Assembly: GCF_900460065.1 (NCBI RefSeq)
Contig: NZ_UAVD01000004.1
Coordinates: forward strand, 166,347 to 230,346
From: Streptomyces griseus
GTDB taxonomy: Bacteria; Actinomycetota; Actinomycetes; Streptomycetales; Streptomycetaceae
DNA: 64,000 bases
Direction: 5' to 3'
The notes under the pieces are model-generated. The model saw nothing but the letters and a program-made list of their open reading frames with translations. It did not search any database and had not been told where the DNA came from. Positions 9,175-17,228 of the stretch are shown one piece after another (position 1 is the stretch's first letter; each line of letters starts with the position of its first letter). The translations under genes were made by a program, and so were the position numbers.

Positions 9175-9286
9175 TAGCCGGCACCCCCGGTCCCGCAACT
9201 GAGGATGCGGCAGACTCTGGGCCGTTCCTGCTCCGGTGCCAGTCGCCACTGCGGACGTTGTCAGTGGGCGCGGGCACACTGATGTC

Positions 9287-9874
9287 ATGAGCGTTTCTTC
9301 GTCTCCCGAAGCCCGTGCGTCCCGTACCTCCCCCGTCTGGGTGGAGTCGATGGGCGGGCCCTTGATCGTTGTCCCCGTCTCCGCGTTGGCTGTATGGCGT
9401 GGGTGTACGGAGACCGGGGTCATGGTGGGAGACGCCACCGCTCCGGACGACTACGACCGGGCCTGCGCGGTGGACGGGCCGGCTGGTGTGATCACTGTTG
9501 GCGAGAACGGTGCGCAGGCGCTGGTGTTGGCGGACGAGCCAGCCCCCAGTTGCTTTCTACCCGAGCATCGGGCCTTCCTGCGGTGGCTGGCGGCTGACTC
9601 CGAGGTCGAGCTGAAGGCGGCGGCCAGGACTGTTCTTGCGAACCCCGCCACCGAGTGGGAGGAGTGCGGCACGTGGTCATCGGACGGTCCAGCCGTGCTC
9701 ATGGACTCTGCCGAAGCAGGTTCCGCGCTGTACACCGAGCATCCCGGCGGCGGGGCACCGTCCCAGGCGTCGGTTGCGCTGCCCGCCGGCCGCTGGAGGA
9801 TCCGAGCCACCCATACCAAGGCGGACGAAGAGAACTGGGTCCGCCTGGTCCAGATGATGCCCATCGAATCGTGA
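9287..9874 (+). CDS. Imm21 family immunity protein
   Basis: The product is 195 residues. The N-terminal part WVESMGGPLIVVPVSALAVW, followed by RGC, is the signature region of the immunity protein 21 family, which occurs next to polymorphic toxins and neutralises them in the cytoplasm. WEECGTWSSDGPAVLMDS and the end VRLVQMMPIES also fit. No toxin gene or T6SS/WXG-type partner is present here, so this is an orphan immunity gene, which is common in Streptomyces and may protect against toxins of neighbours. The ATG at 9287 was chosen since homologues start shortly before the conserved Trp; no strong ribosome-binding site is visible. Confidence 0.72.
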   Translation: MSVSSSPEARASRTSPVWVESMGGPLIVVPVSALAVWRGCTETGVMVGDATAPDDYDRACAVDGPAGVITVGENGAQALVLADEPAPSCFLPEHRAFLRWLAADSEVELKAAARTVLANPATEWEECGTWSSDGPAVLMDSAEAGSALYTEHPGGGAPSQASVALPAGRWRIRATHTKADEENWVRLVQMMPIES

Positions 9875-10000
9875 ACGGCCAGGTGCTCTGGTTGAGTGCG
9901 TTTACGTGCTGGGCACAACGCTGCGCAGGCGGGCGACGCCGAGCACGGGGTCGGCCGGTCAGGACGACGAGGCGATGATCCGGTCAGCCGCGGACAAGGC

Positions 10001-10099
10001 GGCAGGCCGACCGGCTTCGACAAGCGGGCCTACGTCTTCCACGGCACCGTCACCGTGGCAGCGATCCGGCTGTGGCTCCGCTCGCAACCCGCACGACCG
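10001..10099 (+). pseudogene. Transposase-like fragment
   Basis: The + strand translation GRPTGFDKRAYVFHGTVTVA then AIRLWLRS has the look of two joined pieces of an IS5-type transposase: GRPxxFDxxxY from the end of the catalytic domain and a C-terminal V-T-V-A-A-I-R-L-W-L helix, with the part between them missing. It begins 126 bases after the Imm21 gene and ends at the 3' end of the DinB gene. No complete frame or terminal repeat is visible. Confidence 0.4.
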
Positions 10100-10102
10100 G
10101 TT

Positions 10103-10618
10103 TCAGGCCCCGGTCCGCCCGTCGACGAGCTCACGCACGACATCGAGGTGGCCGTTGTGGCGGGACGTCTCCTCAATGAGGTGGAGGATCACCCACCGGA
10201 GGTCTACCTTGCGGCCGTCGCTGATGGAACGCTTGGCCGTTGAGTCCAGGTCGTGGTCGGACACCAGGCGACGGTAGCGCGCGCTCTGTTCCTCGTACTC
10301 GGCAAGAAGCCGGGGCAACGGAATGTCGACTGCTGTCCGCATCTCAGGGTCGGGATCATCGTCGGTCGCCCCGGTGAGCGGCCCCGCGAGCTCCTCGCCC
10401 AGAAACATCACTTGGAACCAGTAGTACTCGACCCAACGCAGATGGCTGATCAGCCCGCACAGCGTCATCAGCGGTGAACCCGGGAGCGGGGCCTTGCGGG
10501 CGTCCTCGGCGGACACGCCCTCGCACTTGGCTCGCGCGGTGTCACGGGCGTAGTCGAGGAAAATGACCAGCTGCGTACGCTCGTCCCACGTGGGAGGCGT
10601 GTCGGTTCGTTGAGTCAT
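10103..10618 (-). CDS. DinB family protein (DUF664)
   Basis: The product is 171 residues, the usual size for the DinB/YfiT four-helix-bundle family. Three histidines at the expected places could bind a metal: one in GLISHLRWVEYYWF and two in EETSRHNGHLDVVREL. Members of this superfamily include thiol-dependent transferases using mycothiol or bacillithiol; a specific reaction cannot be assigned. The gene stands alone between transposase debris on both sides, starting at an ATG at 10618. Confidence 0.82.
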   Translation of the reverse strand: MTQRTDTPPTWDERTQLVIFLDYARDTARAKCEGVSAEDARKAPLPGSPLMTLCGLISHLRWVEYYWFQVMFLGEELAGPLTGATDDDPDPEMRTAVDIPLPRLLAEYEEQSARYRRLVSDHDLDSTAKRSISDGRKVDLRWVILHLIEETSRHNGHLDVVRELVDGRTGA

Positions 10619-10720
10619 CGCGAGGAGTTTCCCGCAGCATGGAACGGGTGTCGACCCAATTCATCGGAAGCACCGTCAAGTCCCACAGCACCGACTGTGC
10701 TCAAGGAGAACCTGGCAGAT

Positions 10721-10909
10721 CCGGACAGGACCTAGCCGTAGCCCCCACGGCCGTGCGCGCCGCAACTCCTCCGCGGCCTCGCGGCGCACCACGGTCACCA
10801 ACTTGCTGAAGCCACGCGGGCTCAGGCCGGTGAACGGGGCTGTCCGGGACGGCTCAGACGCCGGGATCACAAGAGCCCTATCAAGATCATCAGACCTATG
10901 AACAGCCGT
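10721..10909 (-). pseudogene. Remnant of an IS5-like transposase N terminus
   Basis: The minus-strand translation contains PFTGLSPRGFSKLVTVVRRE followed by ARPWGLRLGPVR. This is the usual beginning of a group of actinomycete IS5-family transposases, which read TGLSPxxFxKLVxVVxREG...GRPWxLxLEDRVLL. After RLGPVR the frame leaves the family, and no start codon is in place. About 63 residues remain. The surrounding bases 10619-11147 hold no other gene. Confidence 0.6.
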
Positions 10910-11147
10910 TACGGGAGGGCCCTTGGTCTCGCGTTCTCGTGAAGCGGCCTGTCCGACGGGTGGGCAGGCAAGCGAGAATGGGACCGTAGGATCCCGGGCC
11001 ACGAGGTGGCGACCTCGTCAACGCCAACGACGAGGGAGCCCGGCTCCGACGAGCCGGGCCTCTCGGTGTCCGTCTGAGATCCCGATGGTCCCCGACAACG
11101 AAGGTGGATCAGCTGCCATCGGAGTCGGACGGCCTGAGGCGCGCGTC

Positions 11148-11273
11148 CTATCTCCTGCGAGCTCTGCTCAACAGAAACGCCACTCCAACGATGACGATCA
11201 AACCGATGGCGATGATCCAGAAGGGCGGTGAGCCCTGGCCCGCCCCTTTGGCCAATTGCTGTACGTATGACAT
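11148..11273 (-). CDS. Small single-span membrane protein, 41 residues
   Basis: A 41-codon frame starts at ATG (11273) and ends at TAG (11148). The peptide begins MSYVQQLAKGAGQGSPPF and has one strong hydrophobic segment (about 19-35: WIIAIGLIVIVGVAFLL) ended by a positive tail SRARRR, so an N-out/C-in single-span topology is likely. The clear division into amphipathic start, membrane span and basic tail is unlikely by chance in this GC-rich DNA, and the segment uses ATT/GTT/TTG-type codons less than random frames would. A GGTAGG stretch lies about 6 bases upstream. The family is not recognised. The gene lies just upstream of transposase debris. Confidence 0.55.
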   Translation of the reverse strand: MSYVQQLAKGAGQGSPPFWIIAIGLIVIVGVAFLLSRARRR

Positions 11274-11623
11274 AACGCCTACCGTCCCCTTCCCGTGGCA
11301 CCTCACTACAGCCCGTCATCCGGGTGTCCTGTCCACGCGTACCCCGTGAACTCGCCCAGCTTCGATGGCAGGCAGCCCAAGTTCAGAGGTCGTCGTCGTT
11401 CATGCCCCCAGACTCAGACGCACATGCTCTCGGGTGGCTTTCGGTGGCTTCCGCTCGCTCCGGCCGGCGCCTCCGGTGGCAGGACGTACGTGCCAAGGTC
11501 GTCGGCCTCGACGGTCCCGGGGAGCGGGCCGCCCTCGCCCCGTGGGGTGACATCGCGGGTCGGATCACCAACACGCGGGGCGAGGGCGGCGGGGCGGGGC
11601 CGCGGTATCTGCTGGGACGTCGT
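11274..11623. other. Intergenic region, nothing recognised
   Basis: This 350-base stretch between the small membrane protein and the VanW gene has no convincing frame, repeat or hairpin. It must hold the upstream signals of the small gene and the 3' end of the VanW transcript. Confidence 0.5.
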
Positions 11624-13363
11624 TCAGTCGCAGGTGACTTCGTCGCGCGGGTCGTATCGCGTCTTAAAGTTCTCCGTCTTGACCGTTCTGCCACCGTCCT
11701 TGAAGATCCGGTCGACGGAGACGTTGAAGCCTTCGAGCGGGGTCTGCGGGACGCAGCTCTCTCCGGATGCCCCCTCGCGGGTCGCCGGCTGCTTCACGGA
11801 GGTGCGCGGGCCCTTGACCGATTCGATCTCGTCGTACTTCTTGGTGCCGAGGAAGGTAATGGTGACCGAGGTGTCCGTGGCACGGGCGTCGATGTATATC
11901 GCCTTGCCGGAGTCGTTCCTGAACTTCAGGTCGAGACTGCCCCAGGCCACCGTCGCCTCCCTGCCCTCCGGATAGCGCTCGATGTAGAACGAGTGAGCTC
12001 CGTACTCCACCGGTTTCACACCGGCGAAGAAAAAGGCGTTGAAAACCGTGGTGGCCACTGCGGAGACGCCTCCTCCGGCAGCCTTCTCGTACCGGTCGTT
12101 GTTGATGATGACGCCTTCCACGAAACCGTTGGCCTCGGTCCGCTCGCCCACCGTGCGATTGAAGCTCCAGGTCTCGTCGGGCAGGACAACCGACCCGTTG
12201 ATCAGCTCTGCGGCACGGCCGATGTTGGTGACGCGGTAGGGGGCGGACTCGAAATCGACCGTGAAGGTGGACATCTGCTCCTTGATGCCGAGGCGGCCCA
12301 GGTTGTCACGGGTCAGCGTGGGCTCGACCTCCTTGACGCCGACCGCGCCCGTGCGGGCTGCTCCGCTCCTGGTCAGCAGCGGCAGTACGGCCTTCTTGAG
12401 CGCCGAGGCCGTGACATCCTGCCCGGCCTTGCCGTCGGAGGCCACCGCCACTCGGCCGCCGTCCAGCCTCAGTTCGGCATTGGCCGGCTCGTCCAGGGCC
12501 AGCGCGAGCGCACTCGCCACCGCCGGTTCGGCCAGGAGCCCCTCGCCGTCCAGCACGGGGGCCAGCGAGTTGTCCCCGTCGGGCTTCATGGCGAGGTGCT
12601 TGCCGAGCGCCGCCGGGCCGATCTCGATTCTCCGACCGTCGACGGTGAGCGTCACCGGCGCCGACATCGCCGGAGTGGCGAACTCCTTCATCGCGCGCTC
12701 GACTTCCGCCGCACCGACCCGCGGTTCGGTCGTGCGAACCGGGAGTCGCACGGGATCTTCGCCCTGGCCCGGAATCTCCGAAGCAAGCTGCTCGACCGCG
12801 CCGTCCACATCCAGGGATCGCCCGGTGACCGGTCGCACCGGCACCGGCTCGCCCGCCTTGAACCTGACGGCGCCCTCCCGCGCCTTCCGGTCGTACGACG
12901 CGGCCTCTTCGGCCAGCGATGCCCGGGCCTTCGTCTCGTCCACACGGATCACCGGCTCGACCTCGCGGTCACCGTTCGCGAAGAGGCGGCCGATCACGGT
13001 GAAGGGATCGGCTCCCGTCTGCGCGGCCCGGGCGACGGTCTCCTCCGTGTCCAGCGAGATGCCGGATATGCGGACGGTGCCGTCACTGTCACCGAGGCGC
13101 ACCTTCACCGGCTCCGACCAGGCCTTGCCCAGGCCGCTGTCCAGCCTCTCCCGCGCCTGCGCGGTGCTCAGCCCCCCGATGTCCACACCGCTCACCCGCG
13201 TGCCCGCGGGAACATCGTCGCCGGCGACGAGCAGCCCCACGAGATACAGCCCACCGAAGCCCGCACCCACGGCTCCCGCGACGAGCGCGACCCGGCGGCC
13301 TATTCGGCGACGCCCGGCCGACGCAATGTCGGCGGGTCGGCCAAGAAGAGATGGGCGACTCAC
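11624..13363 (-). CDS. VanW family protein with peptidoglycan-binding-like domains
   Basis: The product is 579 residues. A cytoplasmic basic start (GRRRIGRRV) precedes one membrane span (about 26-46). Outside the membrane, regions at about 55-170 and 190-300 (VSGVDIGGLSTAQARERL begins the first) resemble the putative peptidoglycan-binding domain of YoaR-type proteins. The VanW domain is at about 390-520: GSVVLPDETWSFNRTVGERT, then GGGVSAVATTVFNAFFFAG and YIERYPEGREATVAW. VanW proteins accompany some vancomycin resistance operons but their biochemical role is unknown; an action on the cell wall is inferred. GTG at 13363 was chosen over longer options because GAGGAG lies 6 bases before it. Confidence 0.85.
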   Translation of the reverse strand: MSRPSLLGRPADIASAGRRRIGRRVALVAGAVGAGFGGLYLVGLLVAGDDVPAGTRVSGVDIGGLSTAQARERLDSGLGKAWSEPVKVRLGDSDGTVRISGISLDTEETVARAAQTGADPFTVIGRLFANGDREVEPVIRVDETKARASLAEEAASYDRKAREGAVRFKAGEPVPVRPVTGRSLDVDGAVEQLASEIPGQGEDPVRLPVRTTEPRVGAAEVERAMKEFATPAMSAPVTLTVDGRRIEIGPAALGKHLAMKPDGDNSLAPVLDGEGLLAEPAVASALALALDEPANAELRLDGGRVAVASDGKAGQDVTASALKKAVLPLLTRSGAARTGAVGVKEVEPTLTRDNLGRLGIKEQMSTFTVDFESAPYRVTNIGRAAELINGSVVLPDETWSFNRTVGERTEANGFVEGVIINNDRYEKAAGGGVSAVATTVFNAFFFAGVKPVEYGAHSFYIERYPEGREATVAWGSLDLKFRNDSGKAIYIDARATDTSVTITFLGTKKYDEIESVKGPRTSVKQPATREGASGESCVPQTPLEGFNVSVDRIFKDGGRTVKTENFKTRYDPRDEVTCD

Positions 13364-13472
13364 TGATTCTCCTCGTCTGTGACTGCGGCGCGCTGCGGGG
13401 AGCGCCCGTGCAGTAGGTAGCTTTCCGAGTGACAAGTAAAAGGGGTCTACCTCTGCCGGTCCGACACACACC

Positions 13473-13500
13473 CTAACCGCTGGGTAACTAAGTCGGTTAG
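13473..13500. promoter_or_regulatory. Inverted repeat upstream of the VanW gene
   Basis: CTAACCG and CGGTTAG are separated by 14 AT-richer bases (ctgggtaactaagt), about 110 bases upstream of the VanW start. The spacing and the local drop in GC fit an operator or promoter. The wider 479-base gap 13364-13842 has no gene. Confidence 0.35.
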
Positions 13501-13842
13501 TAGGAAACGGTAATCTCGGTCACGATCGCCCACGGCCGAGAAAAGGGAGAGATGACGGGCCCCGTTCCAACGACGAGACCGTCCGGTTGAGTTGTATTCG
13601 GCTTCCCTTGGGCCTTTGCCCCCCCTGCGCCGCACAGCCGGTACCCCCGGGGAATCGTCAGCGATTCTTCGCCCGACCGCCCGACCGCCCGCCTACCCCC
13701 GCGCCCGCGGTCACGGTCACCGGTATCGCCATCGCCGCTCCGCGGGCCCGGACGGATCCGTAGCGGCATCCCGGCGGTCGGCGAGGCGCCTGACCACGGG
13801 GGCGCCGCTACGGACGTGCGGCACCCCCGCCCGGGACGGGCC

Positions 13843-14238
13843 TCAAGGGGTCCCGTTCGGTGCCGTGACCCCGTCGGACCGGTCCTCCGCGTCACCGGGA
13901 CGGGAGCCGCCGCCGGTCGGACCCGGCTTGGACAGCTTGAGTCCGGCGATGCAGCCGATGATGCCGATCAGGAACAGCACCTTGAGCGCGCTCGCCGCCT
14001 CGCCGCCGGTGACCATGGCCCAGGCCACCGTGAGGGCGGCGCCGGTGCCGGTCCACACGGCGTAGGCGACGCCGATGGGGATGTGCTTCGCGGCGCGCGA
14101 CAGACCGATCATGCTCAAGATCAGCGCGACGAAGAACACCACGCTCGCGACGGGCCGGGAGAAGCCGTCGCTGGCGCCGAGCGCGGTGGCCCAGACGGCC
14201 TCCAGCACGGCACTGACGAAGAGAATCAACCAAGGCAC
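13843..14238 (-). CDS. SMR family multidrug efflux protein (second of pair)
   Basis: The product is 131 residues with four membrane spans. The essential glutamate of small multidrug resistance proteins is present in span 1 (VLEAVWATALG), and span 3 shows IPIGVAYAVWTGTGAA, the substrate-path motif. About 25 extra hydrophilic residues follow the fourth span (PTGGGSRPGDAEDRSDG), longer than the usual 105-110. The GTG start is directly next to the TGA of the upstream SMR gene with a GGTGAG site inside that gene, so the two are translationally coupled and probably form a heterodimeric pump (as EbrAB or YkkCD). Confidence 0.88.
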   Translation of the reverse strand: MPWLILFVSAVLEAVWATALGASDGFSRPVASVVFFVALILSMIGLSRAAKHIPIGVAYAVWTGTGAALTVAWAMVTGGEAASALKVLFLIGIIGCIAGLKLSKPGPTGGGSRPGDAEDRSDGVTAPNGTP

Positions 14239-14553
14239 TCAGCTCACCGCTTTCAGTCCGACGACGCAGCCGATCAGGCCGGCCAGCAGAGCCGCGCGCA
14301 GGGGTGTCAGCCTCTCCTGACCCCGCGCGGCGGCGATCAGGACGGTCAGGACGGCACCGATGCCGACCCACACCGCGTACGCGGTGCCGGTGGGCAGCGA
14401 CGTCATCGCATAGGCCAGTCCCGCCATGCTCACCGTCATGGCGACGGCGAAGACGACGGTCGGCACGAGCCGCCGGAATCCCTGGGACATCCCCAGGGCG
14501 GTGGCCCAGACTGCCTCCAGCACGGCGGAGGCGATCAAGACGATCCACGCCAT
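14239..14553 (-). CDS. SMR family multidrug efflux protein (first of pair)
   Basis: The product is 104 residues, four membrane spans, the standard SMR length. It has the conserved glutamate (VLEAVWATALGMS) and LPTGTAYAVWVGIGAVLT in span 3. AGGAGAGG lies 9 bases before the ATG at 14553. It is first in a two-gene operon with another SMR gene immediately downstream, and it is divergent from a TetR regulator across an 83-base gap, the usual arrangement for drug-inducible efflux of cationic compounds. Confidence 0.9.
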   Translation of the reverse strand: MAWIVLIASAVLEAVWATALGMSQGFRRLVPTVVFAVAMTVSMAGLAYAMTSLPTGTAYAVWVGIGAVLTVLIAAARGQERLTPLRAALLAGLIGCVVGLKAVS

Positions 14554-14574
14554 GTCCACTTTTCCTCTCCTGTT

Positions 14575-14624
14575 TTCGTACGACTGTGCCAAAAAGACCG
14601 TAGCACGTTCTCGTACGGTCGTGC
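14575..14624. promoter_or_regulatory. Candidate TetR operator in the SMR/TetR gap
   Basis: The gap contains GACCGTA (14596-14602) and TACGGTC (14614-14620) as an inverted repeat, with GCACG and CGTGC also symmetric around the same region. A partial direct repeat TCGTACGACTGTG / TCGTACGGTCGTG begins at 14576 and 14611. It lies between the divergent starts and could let the TetR protein repress both itself and the efflux pair. Confidence 0.5.
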
Positions 14625-14636
14625 GACAATGGCGCC

Positions 14637-15239
14637 ATGCCTCGTGTGATCGACACCGATGAACGCAACCGCCAGGTCGCGGAAGCGGCGTGGAGAGTTC
14701 TGGTACGTGAGGGCCTCCCCGCGCTGTCGGTGCGCAAGGTGGCCGCCGAGGCGGGACTCCCGCCCAGTTCGCTGCGCTACACCTTCCCGACACAGGCCAG
14801 CCTGCGGATCAGTGCGTACGCGCTGGTGGTCGAGCGGCTCGCCGAGCGGGTCGCCGCCATCGAGCCGGGCGCCGATTGGGCGCGGGCGGTGCTCCTGGAG
14901 CTGCTGCCCCTGGACGAGTCGCGGCGCTTGGAGATGGAGATCACCGTGGTCCTCGGCACGGCGGCGATGGCGGACGGCGATCTGCGGGCGACGCACCACA
15001 GGGCGCACCGGGCGGTGAGAGACCTTTGCGAGCGGGTGGTGCGCGCGGTGGAGGTGGACCCGGCGGACGTCCGGGTCCAGACCGAGCGCCTGCACGCGAT
15101 GATGGACGGGCTCGCTCTGCACATGATCCGGCAGGGCGAGGACGAGGGCACGGACTGGGCCGTGCGGGTCGTGGACACCCACCTGGCGGGTCTGGAACGG
15201 GCCCCGTCCCCTCGGGCGCTGCCGCCGACGCCCGGGTAG
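14637..15239 (+). CDS. TetR family transcriptional regulator
   Basis: The product is 200 residues. The N-terminal helix-turn-helix is clear: VAEAAWRVLVREGLPALSVR followed by KVAAEAGLPPSSLRYTFPT. The C-terminal ligand domain (about 75-190) is helical and includes MEITVVLGTAAMADGD and a stretch DVRVQTERLHAMMDGLALHM that is common in TetR proteins of the BetI/YcdC-like C-terminal type. It is divergent from the SMR pair and is the likely local repressor responding to the pump's substrate. ATG at 14637 places the first helix at the normal distance. Confidence 0.9.
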   Translation: MPRVIDTDERNRQVAEAAWRVLVREGLPALSVRKVAAEAGLPPSSLRYTFPTQASLRISAYALVVERLAERVAAIEPGADWARAVLLELLPLDESRRLEMEITVVLGTAAMADGDLRATHHRAHRAVRDLCERVVRAVEVDPADVRVQTERLHAMMDGLALHMIRQGEDEGTDWAVRVVDTHLAGLERAPSPRALPPTPG

Positions 15240-15489
15240 CGCCCGGGCCGGGCGGAAAGCCGCGGAGGGTTCTGCCGCGCCGGCGACCGCCGGTGGCCAG
15301 GTGGCCGCGCGACGCACCTGGGTGTGCTGATGTCCGGGATGCGAGAGATCATCGGAGCATGAGTGGTGATGATCCACTGGCGTCGTCCCGGGAGCGGGGC
15401 GGGCGGAGCCGGTCAGAGACGGCCGCGTGCGGTGTCCTGCCGTGGGCCCGGTCCTCGGGTGCGTCGCTCCGGCGGCGGAGGGGACGGCC

Positions 15490-17139
15490 GTGAACGAGGA
15501 GCGTCTCCTCAGGCGGTACCAGGCGCTCATGGGGGCCGTGCCGCAGTCCGTGTGGGTGATGTCGCCCGACGGTGTCGTCACCGTGTTGTCCGGCGGCGGG
15601 ATAGCCGAGAAGCTGTGGACTCCGGGCCTGGACATGTCGTGGATGGACGCCGTCCATCCCAAGGACCGTGACTGGTTCCAGCGGGCGTGGCGCAGGGCCA
15701 CGCAGCAGCGCTCCTCCCTCGACACGATCGTCAGGGTGCGGCTCGAAGGCGCCGTCGACCGCTTCCGCCACGTCAAGATCATCGCGGCGCCGGTGGTCGA
15801 CGAGGACGGCGAGGTGGAGTTCGTGGGGACCGCCACCGACGCCGAGGAGCACTGGCGCGCCCGCATAAGGGAGAAGCTGCTGGCGCGCATGGCGGCCGTG
15901 CCCGCCGCCCGCGATCTCTCGGAGGCCTTCCTGACGACGGCGGCGGCCGTCGTACCCGAGCTCGCCGACGCGGTGGCCATCTTCCGTGTCGTGGACGGCG
16001 TCGAGGACGGTGGACGGCCTTCCGGAGTACCGGCCGCGACCTCGCCGGAGCGGGTGGGGCTCGCCCCGGGACTGCCCTCCCTGCCCCCGCTGGACGCCGA
16101 TTTCGCGCTGGGTCCGGTAGCCCGGCGGGCCATCGAGAGCCAGGAGGCCCGGCTGCTGGTCTTCCCGCCCGGCGGGCCCCCCGGGGACGGACTGTCGGAG
16201 GTGTCCGTCCGGTGGCTGCGGGAGGCCGGGGCGACCGGTGTGGCCCTGCTGCCCGTGGTGGTGGACGGCCGGACCGTCGCGCTGGCGACCATCGCGACCT
16301 GCCGGGGCAACCCGCCCCCGGACGAGGCCGACCTCTCCCTGCTGCGGGACGTCTTCCAGCAGATGAGCGGGCCGCTGCGCCGGACAATGGAGCTCCAGAA
16401 CATCCGCGGCAACGCGCTCGCGTTGCAGCAGTCGTTCCTGGCGGCCCCGCCGTCCGTGGAGGGCCTCACGATCACCGCGCTCTACCATCCGGCGGACTCG
16501 GCGGCGGAGGTCGGCGGGGACTGGTACGACGCCGTCCGGCTCTCCGCCGACGCCCTCGCCCTGTCCATCGGTGACATCGCGGGGCACGACCTCGACGCGG
16601 CCATGGCGATGGCCCGGGTCAACAGCATCCTGAGGGGACTCGCGTACGACAGCGGCCCGGCCGCCAGCCCGGCGGTCACCCTGAGCCGCCTCGACCGCAT
16701 CGTGCAGGCACTCGACAGTCCGTCGATGGTGACGGCGGTGCACGCGATCCTGCGCCGGCGGACGGACGGCGGCTGGCACATCGGCCTGTCCAACGCCGGG
16801 CACCCGCCGCCCCTGCTGATCCCGGCCGACGCGCCGTCGCGCCATCTGCACGGGCTCGCGGCTCCGGACCCGCCCCTGTGCGTCACCGACGACCTCGTCC
16901 GCACCACCCTCGACGCGGACCTGCGGGAGGGTGACACCCTGGTGTTCTACACCGACGGGCTGGTGGAGACGCCGGACACCGACATCGGTGACAACCTCCG
17001 CCGGCTGCGGGCACGCGCCGACGCGCTGAGCCACCGGACCCCGCCGCTCCCCTCCCTGGTCCGCGGTCTCCTGCCGCCTCTCCACCACCGCCGGGACGAC
17101 ATCGCCATCATCGCCCTGCGGGCGCAACGGGACTCATGA
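15490..17139 (+). CDS. PAS/GAF/SpoIIE-type PP2C serine phosphatase
   Basis: The product is 549 residues. Order: a PAS-like sensor (about 1-125, VPQSVWVMSPDGVVTVLSGG), a GAF-like domain (about 135-300, ending in the helix DVFQQMSGPLRRTMELQNIR), and a SpoIIE phosphatase (about 320-549). Metal-binding acidic residues of PP2C phosphatases are visible in VGGDWYDA, SIGDIAGHDLDAA and VFYTDGLVET. Such proteins in Streptomyces dephosphorylate anti-anti-sigma factors in response to a ligand; no anti-sigma gene is adjacent. GTG at 15490 has GGAGGGG upstream and gives a normal N terminus. The next gene begins 89 bases downstream. Confidence 0.88.
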   Translation: MNEERLLRRYQALMGAVPQSVWVMSPDGVVTVLSGGGIAEKLWTPGLDMSWMDAVHPKDRDWFQRAWRRATQQRSSLDTIVRVRLEGAVDRFRHVKIIAAPVVDEDGEVEFVGTATDAEEHWRARIREKLLARMAAVPAARDLSEAFLTTAAAVVPELADAVAIFRVVDGVEDGGRPSGVPAATSPERVGLAPGLPSLPPLDADFALGPVARRAIESQEARLLVFPPGGPPGDGLSEVSVRWLREAGATGVALLPVVVDGRTVALATIATCRGNPPPDEADLSLLRDVFQQMSGPLRRTMELQNIRGNALALQQSFLAAPPSVEGLTITALYHPADSAAEVGGDWYDAVRLSADALALSIGDIAGHDLDAAMAMARVNSILRGLAYDSGPAASPAVTLSRLDRIVQALDSPSMVTAVHAILRRRTDGGWHIGLSNAGHPPPLLIPADAPSRHLHGLAAPDPPLCVTDDLVRTTLDADLREGDTLVFYTDGLVETPDTDIGDNLRRLRARADALSHRTPPLPSLVRGLLPPLHHRRDDIAIIALRAQRDS

Positions 17140-17165
17140 CCGCCCGGACACCGGCCGTCTCATCG

Positions 17166-17193
17166 TTTGCGCCCGGACCCGCGCCTCTATACC
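17166..17193 (+). promoter_or_regulatory. Possible promoter of the SAM methyltransferase gene
   Basis: TTTGCG and TATACC are spaced 16 bases apart, 36 bases upstream of the chosen start at 17229. It is the best -35/-10-like pair in the gap after the phosphatase gene and supports the shorter start. The pairing was judged by eye only. Confidence 0.35.
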
Positions 17194-17228
17194 GTCGAGA
17201 AGGCCCGTCCCCGGACGAAAGGCTCCGT

